Source: an uncultured Marvinbryantia sp. (lineage in GTDB: Bacteria; Bacillota; Clostridia; Lachnospirales; Lachnospiraceae). Taken from it: DNA of 42,480 bases. Numbering within the stretch: the first letter of the stretch is position 1; each line of letters starts with the position of its first letter. A program made the position numbers and the translations under genes. Below, one piece after another: positions 34,923 to 41,845 of the stretch. Location of the stretch: NCBI GenBank assembly GCA_934408725.1, contig CAKRVB010000025.1:1-42480 (forward strand), written 5' to 3'. The notes below the pieces were generated by a model. The model searched no databases and was not told where the DNA came from. It was given only the letters and a program-made list of their open reading frames with translations.

Positions 34923-35543
34923 ATGAGTTTTATCGATAAGATATTGAACGCCATGAAGTTAAATGACGACTACGATGACGATGATGATTTTTTAGATGAT
35001 GATATGGATGACTATGAAGAAGAACGTCCGAAAAAGAGCTTTTTCAAAAAGAACCAGTCAGACTCTTTTGATGATATAGATGATGATGACTTCGAAGAAG
35101 AACCATTGGCAAGAAAAAGCCTGAAGCAGCCTGTAAAGACTCTGAAGACGGTGAATTCTTCCAAACCAAAAACCAGCAATAATTACTCTGCACCAAAGGC
35201 CGCTGCTACCAGCAGCAAGGTTTCTCCGATTCGCACGCGAAAAGCAGCCAATGATATGGCAGTATGTGTAGTAAAGCCACGTAACATGGAAGATGCACGG
35301 GAGATTACGGAGACTCTGCTGGCCAATTGTACGGTTGTTCTGAATATGGAAGGACTGGATCTGGATCTGGCACAGCGCATCATTGATTTTACCTCTGGTT
35401 CCTGTTATGCCATCAACGGCAATCTCCAGAAGATCAGCAACTACATATTCATCATTACCCCTGCATCGGTAGATGTATCCGGAGATTTTCAGGATCTGTT
35501 AAATGGAGCTTTTGATATTCCATCTATGAATTTTAATTATTAA
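34923..35543 (+). CDS. sepF: Cell division protein SepF
   Basis: 206 residues. The N-terminal helix MSFIDKILNAMKL would bind membrane. A long acidic linker (about residues 14-35 and 48-60, many Asp) and a Ser/Lys-rich stretch follow. The SepF domain starts near residue 110 (MAVCVVKPRNMEDAREITETLLANCTVVLNMEGLDLDLAQRIIDFTSGSCYAING). SepF polymerises and tethers FtsZ to the membrane. GGAG lies 7 bases before the ATG. The linker is longer and more acidic than in B. subtilis SepF (about 150 residues). Confidence 0.96.
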   Translation: MSFIDKILNAMKLNDDYDDDDDFLDDDMDDYEEERPKKSFFKKNQSDSFDDIDDDDFEEEPLARKSLKQPVKTLKTVNSSKPKTSNNYSAPKAAATSSKVSPIRTRKAANDMAVCVVKPRNMEDAREITETLLANCTVVLNMEGLDLDLAQRIIDFTSGSCYAINGNLQKISNYIFIITPASVDVSGDFQDLLNGAFDIPSMNFNY

Positions 35544-35545
35544 TT

Positions 35546-36334
35546 ATGACCAAAGAAGAGACTTTATTTCAAAGAAGACTACTGGATCTGGCCAACATGG
35601 CAGACCAGCGCAATATTGTATTATTCAGTGACTTTCTGAGTCTGAATGAATTGAATATTTACCATAGCAGCAAAAAAGAACTGGGATTTGTGACCTGCCG
35701 GCTCTTTGGAGGCTATGAAGCAGCGGAGCGTCAGATGATAGCATTTATACCTGATGCTCTTTCTTATGATATCGGTACTGACCCGGAGAGCCTTCCATAT
35801 GGCTGGGAGTATCCCTTTTCCTGTATCCGTATTTTGCCGCTTCATGAAAAATATGCGGATAAACTGACACACAGGGACTTTCTGGGGGCAATTTTACATA
35901 TTGGGATAGAACGCAGCAAAATCGGTGATATTTTACTGACAGAAGACGGAACCTATGTATTCTGCCATAATACTATGACAGAGCTGCTTTGTCAGGAACT
36001 GACTCATATTAAGCATACTTCCGTTTATGCACATTGTACCGGTCTGAAGGATTTTTCCTGGCATCCGTCCTATGAGACGATTCATGGAACGGTAGCGTCT
36101 CTGCGACTTGACAGCCTCCTGTCTCTGGCATTTAACTCATCCAGAAGCAGCCTGACATCGCTGGTAGAAAATGGCAGTGTCTATGTAAATGGTCGTCTGA
36201 CTACATCTAATGGCTATAAATTAAAAGAAAATGATATCATATCCGTCCGCGGCTATGGTAAGTTCAAGTACTGTCAGACGCTTTCTGAGACACGAAAGGG
36301 ACGTCTGTCTGTTGAACTTCAGCGTTATAAATAA
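35546..36334 (+). CDS. ylmH: YlmH family RNA-binding protein (S4 domain)
   Basis: 262 residues. The N-terminal YlmH domain (LSLNELNIYHS, GGYEAAERQMIAFIPD, HRDFLGAILHIGIERSKIGDIL) is followed by a C-terminal S4 RNA-binding domain (about residues 190-250, RLDSLLSLAFNSSRSSLTSLVENGSVYVNGR). YlmH-type S4 proteins bind peptidyl-tRNA-obstructed large ribosomal subunits. It starts 2 bases after sepF and has no separate ribosome binding site, suggesting translational coupling. Confidence 0.93.
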   Translation: MTKEETLFQRRLLDLANMADQRNIVLFSDFLSLNELNIYHSSKKELGFVTCRLFGGYEAAERQMIAFIPDALSYDIGTDPESLPYGWEYPFSCIRILPLHEKYADKLTHRDFLGAILHIGIERSKIGDILLTEDGTYVFCHNTMTELLCQELTHIKHTSVYAHCTGLKDFSWHPSYETIHGTVASLRLDSLLSLAFNSSRSSLTSLVENGSVYVNGRLTTSNGYKLKENDIISVRGYGKFKYCQTLSETRKGRLSVELQRYK

Positions 36335-36355
36335 AATAAAAGGAGTCGAAACACT

Positions 36356-37474
36356 ATGGAAACAAATGCATCTACCTTACTGGTAAAAACGGGAAAAGAC
36401 CAGAGTTATACCATTTATTTTGAACAGAGCTTTGCCGGGCTGGCTTCCTGCCTGGAGAAGGACTGTCAGATCTCCGGCAGAAAGATCTGTATTGTTTCTG
36501 ACAGCAATGTATTTCCCTTGTATGGAGATGACATTGTAAAAGAGCTGAACGGAAAATGTGTCCATTTGACCAGTTTTATTTTCCCTGCCGGGGAAAAGAA
36601 CAAAACTCTGGATATCGTAAGAGACTTGTATGAACATCTGATTCTGGAACATTTTGAACGCCGGGATCTGATCCTTGCGCTGGGAGGCGGTGTGGTAGGA
36701 GATCTTGCCGGCTATGCTGCAGCTACTTATCTGCGGGGTATCGATTTTGTCCAGGTGCCAACTACTCTGTTGTCGCAGGTAGACAGCAGTATTGGTGGAA
36801 AAACAGGAGTAGATTTTGACAGTTACAAAAATATGGTTGGTGCTTTTCATCAGCCTTCCCTTGTTTATATGAATCTGAACACTTTGAAAACTCTGGATAC
36901 ACAGCAGTTTGCCTGCGGCATGGGTGAGATTCTGAAACATGGTCTGATTAAGAATGCGGACTATTATGAATGGCTGATTAATCATATGATGGAGATCAAT
37001 GACCGGGAACTTCCGGTTTTGCTGGAGATGGTTCAGGAAAGCTGTCGTATTAAGGGCGCAGTCGTAGAAAAAGATCCGACAGAAAAAGGAGAACGTGCCC
37101 TGCTGAATTTTGGGCATACCATCGGGCATGCCATTGAAAAAGTCAAATCCCCGGAACTGCTTCATGGCCAGTGTGTAGCATTGGGGTCTGTAGCAGCTGC
37201 CTATATTTCTTTTAAGAGAGGCCTGTTGAGTACAGAGGAATTCTACGAGATTCGCGATATGAATGTTGGATTTGATCTCTCATTCCTGGTAGATGGAATC
37301 AACAGTCAGGAAATTCTTCGTATTACCAAATCTGATAAAAAAATGGATGCAGGAAGAGTGAAATTCATTTTGTTAAAGGGAATTGGAAAGGCATTTATTG
37401 ATCATACTGTAACGGATGAAGAAATGCTGGAGGCCATTGAATTTCTTAATGCGGATAATCTGGAAAAGGAGTAG
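36356..37474 (+). CDS. aroB: 3-dehydroquinate synthase
   Basis: 372 residues. NAD and metal-binding signatures: ALGGGVVGDLAGYAAATYLRG, VPTTLLSQVDSSIGGKTG, GMGEILKHGLI and LNFGHTIGHAIE. It catalyses the second step of the shikimate pathway, DAHP to 3-dehydroquinate. AAAGGAG precedes the ATG. No other aromatic amino acid gene is near. It occupies the place between ylmH and lspA where divIVA is common in related genomes. Confidence 0.97.
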   Translation: METNASTLLVKTGKDQSYTIYFEQSFAGLASCLEKDCQISGRKICIVSDSNVFPLYGDDIVKELNGKCVHLTSFIFPAGEKNKTLDIVRDLYEHLILEHFERRDLILALGGGVVGDLAGYAAATYLRGIDFVQVPTTLLSQVDSSIGGKTGVDFDSYKNMVGAFHQPSLVYMNLNTLKTLDTQQFACGMGEILKHGLIKNADYYEWLINHMMEINDRELPVLLEMVQESCRIKGAVVEKDPTEKGERALLNFGHTIGHAIEKVKSPELLHGQCVALGSVAAAYISFKRGLLSTEEFYEIRDMNVGFDLSFLVDGINSQEILRITKSDKKMDAGRVKFILLKGIGKAFIDHTVTDEEMLEAIEFLNADNLEKE

Positions 37475-37498
37475 TTGTCATAACTTTGTTATGTCAAC
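37474..37498. repeat. Inverted repeat between aroB and lspA
   Basis: Arms GTTGTCATAAC (37474-37484) and GTTATGTCAAC (37488-37498), 10 of 11 paired, with a 3-base loop. It begins at the last base of the aroB stop codon. No T run follows, so it could be an mRNA-stabilising hairpin or a weak/atypical terminator between aroB and lspA. Confidence 0.6.
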
Positions 37499-37510
37499 CA
37501 AAGAACGATT

Positions 37511-38011
37511 ATGATGGATTCAAAGAAAAACAGACAGTTTTACTTCATCGGATTGGCAACATTATTTCTCCTGATATTACTGGATCAGCTGACTAAGTAT
37601 GCTGCAGTTCGATTCCTGAAAGGCAATTCCAGTATTTCCATCCTTCCTGGCATATTGGAACTGTATTATCTGGAAAATCATGGAGCTGCCTGGGGGATCT
37701 TGGAAAATGCACGTTACTTTTTCCTGCTTGCAGCAGTGATCCTGGTGGGGGTTCTGTTTTATTATTATCGTCATGTTCCGACAGAGAAGCATTGGAATTT
37801 CTGTCGTTTTCTTATGATGATGCTGGCATCCGGAGCCATCGGGAATGCGATTGACCGGTTCTGGCATGGATATGTGATCGATTTTCTCTATGTTTCGATC
37901 ATTGATTTTCCTGTTTTTAATGTGGCTGACTGTTATGTCACACTTTCTATTTTGCTATTTTTCGTATATTACAGAAAAGAGGTAGGTACGTGGATCAGAA
38001 GCGACTCATAG
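37511..38011 (+). CDS. lspA: Lipoprotein signal peptidase (signal peptidase II)
   Basis: 166 residues with four membrane segments. The catalytic aspartates are Asp115 (GNAIDRF) and Asp140 (FNVADCYV), with the supporting motif ENHGAAWGIL. LspA removes signal peptides from prolipoproteins. Two adjacent ATG codons (37511, 37514) are possible; the ribosome binding site is weak. Its end overlaps rluD by 22 bases, the standard lspA-rluD arrangement. Confidence 0.96.
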   Translation: MMDSKKNRQFYFIGLATLFLLILLDQLTKYAAVRFLKGNSSISILPGILELYYLENHGAAWGILENARYFFLLAAVILVGVLFYYYRHVPTEKHWNFCRFLMMMLASGAIGNAIDRFWHGYVIDFLYVSIIDFPVFNVADCYVTLSILLFFVYYRKEVGTWIRSDS

Positions 38012-38919
38012 CTTCCGGTGATTTTTCCGGCACTCGGATAGACAAGTTCCTTTCCGAACAGTTTCCGGAATTTTCCCGGTCTTATATTCAGAAATTAATC
38101 AAAGATGGCCAGGTAACTGCAGGTGAAAAAGTGATCAAATCCAATTACAAAATCAGTGGATCGGAGGAGATTATCCTGACGATTCCGGATCAGGTGATGC
38201 CAGATATTCTGCCGGAAAATATTCCCCTGGATATTCTCTATGAAGATCAGGATCTGATTGTTGTCAATAAACCAAAGGGAATGGTAGTACATCCGGCTGC
38301 CGGTCATTACAGCGGTACTCTGGTAAATGCAATTATGTATCACTGTGGTGATGAACTGTCTGGCATCAATGGTGTCATGCGGCCGGGGATTGTCCATCGG
38401 ATTGATCAAAATACAACCGGAAGCCTTCTGATCTGCAAAAATGATATGGCGCATAATGCCATCGCAGAGCAGCTAAAAGTTCATTCTATTACCAGGAAAT
38501 ATCGAGCTATCGTTCACGGTAATCTAAAAGAAGATCATGGTACAGTAAATGCGCCTATTGGCAGACATCCTGTCGATCGGAAAAAAATGGCCATAGAACC
38601 ACGCAATGGAAAAGAAGCCATTACTCATTATCAGGTATTGGAACGGTTTGGTAACTATACTTATATTGAATGTCAGCTGGAGACAGGACGTACTCATCAG
38701 ATTCGAGTTCACATGAGCAGTATTCATCATCCGATCGTAGGCGATGATGTCTATGGTCCTGCCAAATGTCCGTTTCCCGGATTGCAGGGACAGACTCTTC
38801 ATGCTCAGGTGCTGGGATTTATTCATCCACGAACAGGTCAGTATATGGAATTTTCAGCTCCATTGCCAGAATATTTTGAAAACCTGTTAAAAAAATTACG
38901 CACCACTTCAGTCAGGTAG
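37990..38919 (+). CDS. rluD: RluD-type 23S rRNA pseudouridine synthase
   Basis: 309 residues: an N-terminal S4 domain (RIDKFLSEQFPEFSRSYIQKLIKDGQV) and a RluA/RluD catalytic domain with Asp139 in PGIVHRIDQNTTGSLL, plus LETGRTHQIRVHM. It forms pseudouridines in 23S rRNA helix 69, the same helix acted on by RlmH encoded earlier in the window. The start is GTG, with AGAGGT upstream, inside lspA. The exact target (RluD versus RluA/RluC specificity) is inferred from the position after lspA. Confidence 0.93.
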   Translation: MDQKRLIASGDFSGTRIDKFLSEQFPEFSRSYIQKLIKDGQVTAGEKVIKSNYKISGSEEIILTIPDQVMPDILPENIPLDILYEDQDLIVVNKPKGMVVHPAAGHYSGTLVNAIMYHCGDELSGINGVMRPGIVHRIDQNTTGSLLICKNDMAHNAIAEQLKVHSITRKYRAIVHGNLKEDHGTVNAPIGRHPVDRKKMAIEPRNGKEAITHYQVLERFGNYTYIECQLETGRTHQIRVHMSSIHHPIVGDDVYGPAKCPFPGLQGQTLHAQVLGFIHPRTGQYMEFSAPLPEYFENLLKKLRTTSVR

Positions 38920-38936
38920 TGAAATGTATGATTCTT

Positions 38937-38977
38937 TGTACAATTTGCTGTACAATTTAGTGCCTATATTGTATAAT
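38937..38977 (+). promoter_or_regulatory. Promoter with two TGTACAATTT direct repeats
   Basis: TGTACA (38949-38954), 17 bases, then consensus TATAAT (38972-38977). The decamer TGTACAATTT occurs at 38937-38946 and again at 38949-38958, so the second copy contains the -35 element and the repeats are 12 bases apart, just over one helical turn. This looks like a promoter with a possible repressor or activator site. Confidence 0.7.
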
Positions 38978-39020
38978 AGTAACGAAATTAATTTATCCAA
39001 AAGAGCAGGAGGAGATTACT

Positions 39021-39671
39021 ATGGCATGTAAATCAATCATCACAATCGGAAGACAATATGGAAGCGGTGGAAGAGAGATTGGACAAAAACTTGCTGAGGC
39101 TTTTGGAATCAAATGCTATGATAATGAATTATTAGACCGCGCAGCCAAGGAGAGTGGAATCTGTCAGGAACTTTTTGAGAATCATGACGAGAAACCAACT
39201 AACAGTTTTCTATATTCTCTGGTTATGGATACGTATTCTATGGGATATGCATCTTCTGCATTATCCGGTATGCCGATCAATCATAAAGTATTTCTGGCAC
39301 AGTTTAATGCCATCAAAGATATCGCAAAAGAAGGTCCATGTGTTATGGTTGGCCGTTGTGCAGACTATGCACTGGAAGCGTTTCCGAATCATGTCTCTGT
39401 TTTTATCTATGGCGATCTGGATACCAGAATTCATCGTATCGCCAAACGTCATGAATGGAGCGATTCGAAAGCCAGGGATGCGATTACCAAAACAGATAAG
39501 CAGCGGGCAAGCTATTACAACTATTATACCAGCAAAAAATGGGGCGATATCAGCAGCTATGATCTCTGCGTGAACAGCTCTGTTCTTGGCATTGATGGTA
39601 CCGTAGATTTGATTAAAAAATTTGTGGAAGAGAAAGAAGAGCGCAAAATTCCACGCCATTTATCGGAATAA
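39021..39671 (+). CDS. Cytidylate kinase-like family protein
   Basis: 216 residues of the cytidylate-kinase-2 family. The N-terminus has an atypical P-loop, TIGRQYGSGGREIG (residues 8-21), in place of the GxxGxGKS of true Cmk. Further signatures are CYDNELLDRAAKESG, CVMVGRCADYAL and RDAITKTDKQRASYYNYYT. Family members are common in Clostridia, and their substrates are not known. AGGAGGAG precedes the ATG. It is the first gene behind its own promoter. Confidence 0.88.
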   Translation: MACKSIITIGRQYGSGGREIGQKLAEAFGIKCYDNELLDRAAKESGICQELFENHDEKPTNSFLYSLVMDTYSMGYASSALSGMPINHKVFLAQFNAIKDIAKEGPCVMVGRCADYALEAFPNHVSVFIYGDLDTRIHRIAKRHEWSDSKARDAITKTDKQRASYYNYYTSKKWGDISSYDLCVNSSVLGIDGTVDLIKKFVEEKEERKIPRHLSE

Positions 39672-39692
39672 TTGCAGGAGAGTACAACCATT

Positions 39693-40130
39693 ATGAAATT
39701 TGTGATTCAACGCGTGCAGGAGGCCTCTGTTACCGTAGATCAGATCTGTATCGGTCAGATACAAAAAGGATTTCTGGTTCTGATCGGGATCGGAAAAGAT
39801 GACACCAGAGAGATTGCAGATCAGCTGATCAAAAAGATGATTCAGCTTCGCATCTTTGAAGATGAAAATGGAAAAACCAATCTGGCTCTCAAAGATGTAG
39901 ACGGCAGCCTGTTGCTGGTTTCTCAGTTTACGCTATATGCCAATTGCAAAAAAGGCAATCGTCCAAGTTTTGTGGATGCTGCATCTCCGGAGATGGCCAA
40001 TACATTATATGAATATATTATTTCTGAATGCCAGAAACAAATCCCATGTGTAGAAACCGGCAGATTCGGAGCAGATATGAAGGTCAGTCTGATCAATGAT
40101 GGTCCGTTCACAGTGATACTTGAGAATTAA
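39693..40130 (+). CDS. dtd: D-aminoacyl-tRNA deacylase
   Basis: 145 residues from the ATG at 39693 ([13 protein letters not shown]), the standard DTD start and length. Motifs SQFTLYA and NDGPFT (the NxP-type motif) are present. Dtd removes D-amino acids from mischarged tRNA. GGAG lies 12 bases upstream. An in-frame start at 39672 directly after the previous stop would add seven residues but lacks a site. The last bases of the gene belong to a 15-bp duplicated sequence leading into the repeat array. Confidence 0.95.
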   Translation: MKFVIQRVQEASVTVDQICIGQIQKGFLVLIGIGKDDTREIADQLIKKMIQLRIFEDENGKTNLALKDVDGSLLLVSQFTLYANCKKGNRPSFVDAASPEMANTLYEYIISECQKQIPCVETGRFGADMKVSLINDGPFTVILEN

Positions 40131-40153
40131 ATAAAGAAGAATTAAATAAAGAA
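40124..40153. repeat. 15-bp direct repeat at the end of dtd
   Basis: GAATTAAATAAAGAA occurs twice in tandem (40124-40138, 40139-40153). The first copy contains the dtd stop codon. It is followed by GAATTTAG, similar to the GAATCTAG linker of the array next to it. Confidence 0.8.
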
Positions 40154-40160
40154 GAATTTA

Positions 40161-40630
40161 GTTGATTCCATGGTCAGATACCGAGTGTCCAGAACCGATT
40201 CGGCCACGGAAAAGAAGAATCTAGCTGATTCCGTGGTCTGGTACCGGGAATCCCGAACCAATTCGACCACGGAAAAGAAAAAATTAGCTGATTCCGCCGT
40301 CTGGTTCCGAGTATCCAGAACCTATTCAACCACGGAAAAGAAGAATCTAGCTGATTCCGCTGTCTGGTTCCAAGTATCCAGAATCGATTCGGCATCGGAA
40401 AAGAAGAATCTAGCTGATTCCGTGGTCTGGTACCGGGAATCCCGAACCAATTCGACCACGGAAAAGAAAAAATTAGCTGATTCCGCCGTCTGGTTCCGAG
40501 TATCCAGAACCTATTCAACCACGGAAAAGAAGAATCTAGCTGATTCCGCTGTCTGGTTCCAAGTATCCAGAATCGATTCGGCATCGGAAAAGAAGAATCT
40601 AGCTGATTCCGTGGTCTGGTATCGGGAATC
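40161..40630. repeat. Array of 63-bp palindromic units with exact 189-bp tandem duplication
   Basis: Units start at 40161 (divergent), 40224, 40287, 40350, 40413, 40476, 40539 and 40602 (partial, 29 bases). Three variants A, B, C alternate, and the A-B-C block at 40224-40412 is repeated base for base at 40413-40601. A final partial A with one change ends at the first base of the recombinase stop codon. Each A unit is an imperfect palindrome: outer arms TTCCGTGGTC and GACCACGGAA pair perfectly, with inner TGGTACCGGGA against TCCCGAACCA; B and C keep weaker versions. Linkers are A-rich (AAAAGAAGAATCTAGC). The array fills the whole space between the convergent genes. It could terminate transcription (T-rich after each hairpin on the - strand), form structured RNA, or be a REP/BIME-like element. 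Confidence 0.92.
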
Positions 40631-41688
40631 TAATCTTCCCTGAGGCGTACTGCAGAGGCAGCTTTGCGGCGTCTCTGGTCATCCATGGCAGCATAATGCT
40701 TTTTGGTAGTATTGACGTCCTTATGACCCAGAACATCAGCTACCAGATAGATATCACCGGTTTCCTGATAAAGGGCGGTACCATAGGTACTTCGTAGTTT
40801 GTGTGGTGTAATTTTTTTTGTTCCTGTAATCTGAGAAGCATATTTTTTTACCAGATTTTCTACCGCCTTAATGCCGATTCGTTTGCGCTGGGTGGAGAGA
40901 AACAGCGCATTTTCATGGCCTGCAATTGGTGTGATGCCTTCCCGTACCGCCAGATAATCCCGCAGAGCAGATTCTACTTCCTCACCAAAATAAACAATCA
41001 TTTCATTTCCGCCTTTTCGGACAACTTTAATTCCATTATTTTTAAAATCTACATCATTCAAATCCAGTCCCACGCATTCCGATACACGAATTCCAGTTCC
41101 AAGTAAAAGGGTAATCAATGCCAGATCACGAACTTTTGTCTTTTCCCAGTAGACTTTTTTCTGGCCGGTCAGTTCATCACCGCCATGTTCGATAAAATCC
41201 AGCAGCATAGCCGTTTCATCCGCATCCAGGCGGATAATAGCCTTATCGTGAATCTTTGGCATATCAACCAGTACAGAAGGATTGGTCTGAATCATTTCAT
41301 GCTTATAATAGTAAGCGTAGAACCCTCTGAGAGCCACCATTTTGCGTTTTAAAGCACGTTCACCGTTCGTGTGAAGATTTTCCCGGTCACCGTATACTTT
41401 TAAGTATTCCAGGTATTCCTCGATGTCCAGAGCCTTGATCTGATCCAGGACGGATACCTGAATATCAGATATCGATTTACCTTTCCATGCAGGATTCTCA
41501 TTTAAGAGAAACTGAAAAAACACACGAATGTCATACGCATAAGAAATCCTGGTTCGTGTAGATGTGGTTGGTTCAATGGCCCGGAAATAATCCTTTGCAA
41601 ATGGAGGAAGCGTCTTCAGAATTTCCCGTAAACGTAAGGTATTGTCAATGTCAGTTTGCTCATGGTATGTCATAGATGTCTGGTCCAT
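40630..41688 (-). CDS. XerS-like tyrosine recombinase
   Basis: 352 residues from the ATG at 41688 (366 from 41730). Numbered from 41730, the catalytic set is complete: Arg215 (GTGIRVSE), Lys239 (VVRKGG), His310-x2-Arg313 (TPHKLRST), His336 (LGHKDVNTT) and Tyr346. The N-terminal SAM-like domain (SYAYDIRVFFQFLL) is preceded by about 60 extra residues, as in single-protein Xer systems of about 350 residues and unlike XerC/XerD of about 300. The ATG at 41730 lies inside the palindrome and has no ribosome binding site. The 41688 start has AAGG 14 bases away, and 41673 is also possible. No phage or transfer genes are adjacent. A role in chromosome dimer resolution is inferred from the architecture and the adjacent site. 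Confidence 0.85.
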   Translation of the reverse strand: MDQTSMTYHEQTDIDNTLRLREILKTLPPFAKDYFRAIEPTTSTRTRISYAYDIRVFFQFLLNENPAWKGKSISDIQVSVLDQIKALDIEEYLEYLKVYGDRENLHTNGERALKRKMVALRGFYAYYYKHEMIQTNPSVLVDMPKIHDKAIIRLDADETAMLLDFIEHGGDELTGQKKVYWEKTKVRDLALITLLLGTGIRVSECVGLDLNDVDFKNNGIKVVRKGGNEMIVYFGEEVESALRDYLAVREGITPIAGHENALFLSTQRKRIGIKAVENLVKKYASQITGTKKITPHKLRSTYGTALYQETGDIYLVADVLGHKDVNTTKKHYAAMDDQRRRKAASAVRLRED

Positions 41689-41728
41689 AAATATAAAAGT
41701 TCCCTTCTTAAATCTAAAATTACTATCC

Positions 41729-41762
41729 ATCTATTCGTTAAACTATGGTTTGTCGAATAGAT
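41729..41762. other. 34-bp dif-like palindrome in the recombinase leader
   Basis: Outer arms ATCTATTCG (41729-41737) and CGAATAGAT (41754-41762) pair perfectly. Inner AAAC TATG GTTT (41740-41751) pairs around a 4-base centre, with one 2-base mismatch between the blocks (TT against GT). The layout is two 15-bp half sites around a short centre, like Xer/dif and lox-type sites. It lies 41 bases upstream of the chosen recombinase start, just downstream of its promoter. It could be the recombination site, an operator through which the recombinase controls itself, or an mRNA leader hairpin. Confidence 0.65.
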
Positions 41763-41771
41763 ATATGGGAT

Positions 41772-41800
41772 ATTATATCATCTTCTTAGACATATGGCAA
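41772..41800 (-). promoter_or_regulatory. Sigma-A promoter of the recombinase gene
   Basis: On the minus strand: TTGCCA (41800-41795), exactly 17 bases, then consensus TATAAT (41777-41772). Predicted start near 41765, so the 34-bp palindrome is transcribed at the very 5' end of the message. Confidence 0.82.
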
Positions 41801-41845
41801 GTTTTCCCCCACATTTGTCAATTCCAGTTTTTGTTTTGCTCATTT

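Noticed and set aside
36377..37165. 262-residue antisense frame opposite aroB
   Set aside because: It lies entirely within the well-supported aroB gene, has no start signal and shows no protein-like motifs.
40174..40584. 136-residue - strand protein over the repeats
   Set aside because: Same reason: periodic by-product of the repeat with no start signal.
40161..40630. CRISPR array
   Set aside because: Units of 63 bp are contiguous with no unique spacers, the variants alternate A-B-C, and no cas gene is nearby.
40170..40643. 157-residue + strand protein over the repeats
   Set aside because: No ribosome binding site. The frame exists because the unit length is a multiple of three, and it runs into the antisense of the recombinase gene. 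Kept as a repeat.
40630..41730. Phage or transposon integrase
   Set aside because: No phage, excisionase, transfer or att-like tRNA sequence nearby. Length and N-terminal layout fit XerS-like housekeeping recombinases better, though this is not proven.
41729..41762. LexA-type SOS box
   Set aside because: The arms do not fit the Firmicute LexA consensus (CGAAC-N4-GTTCG), and the palindrome is far longer.
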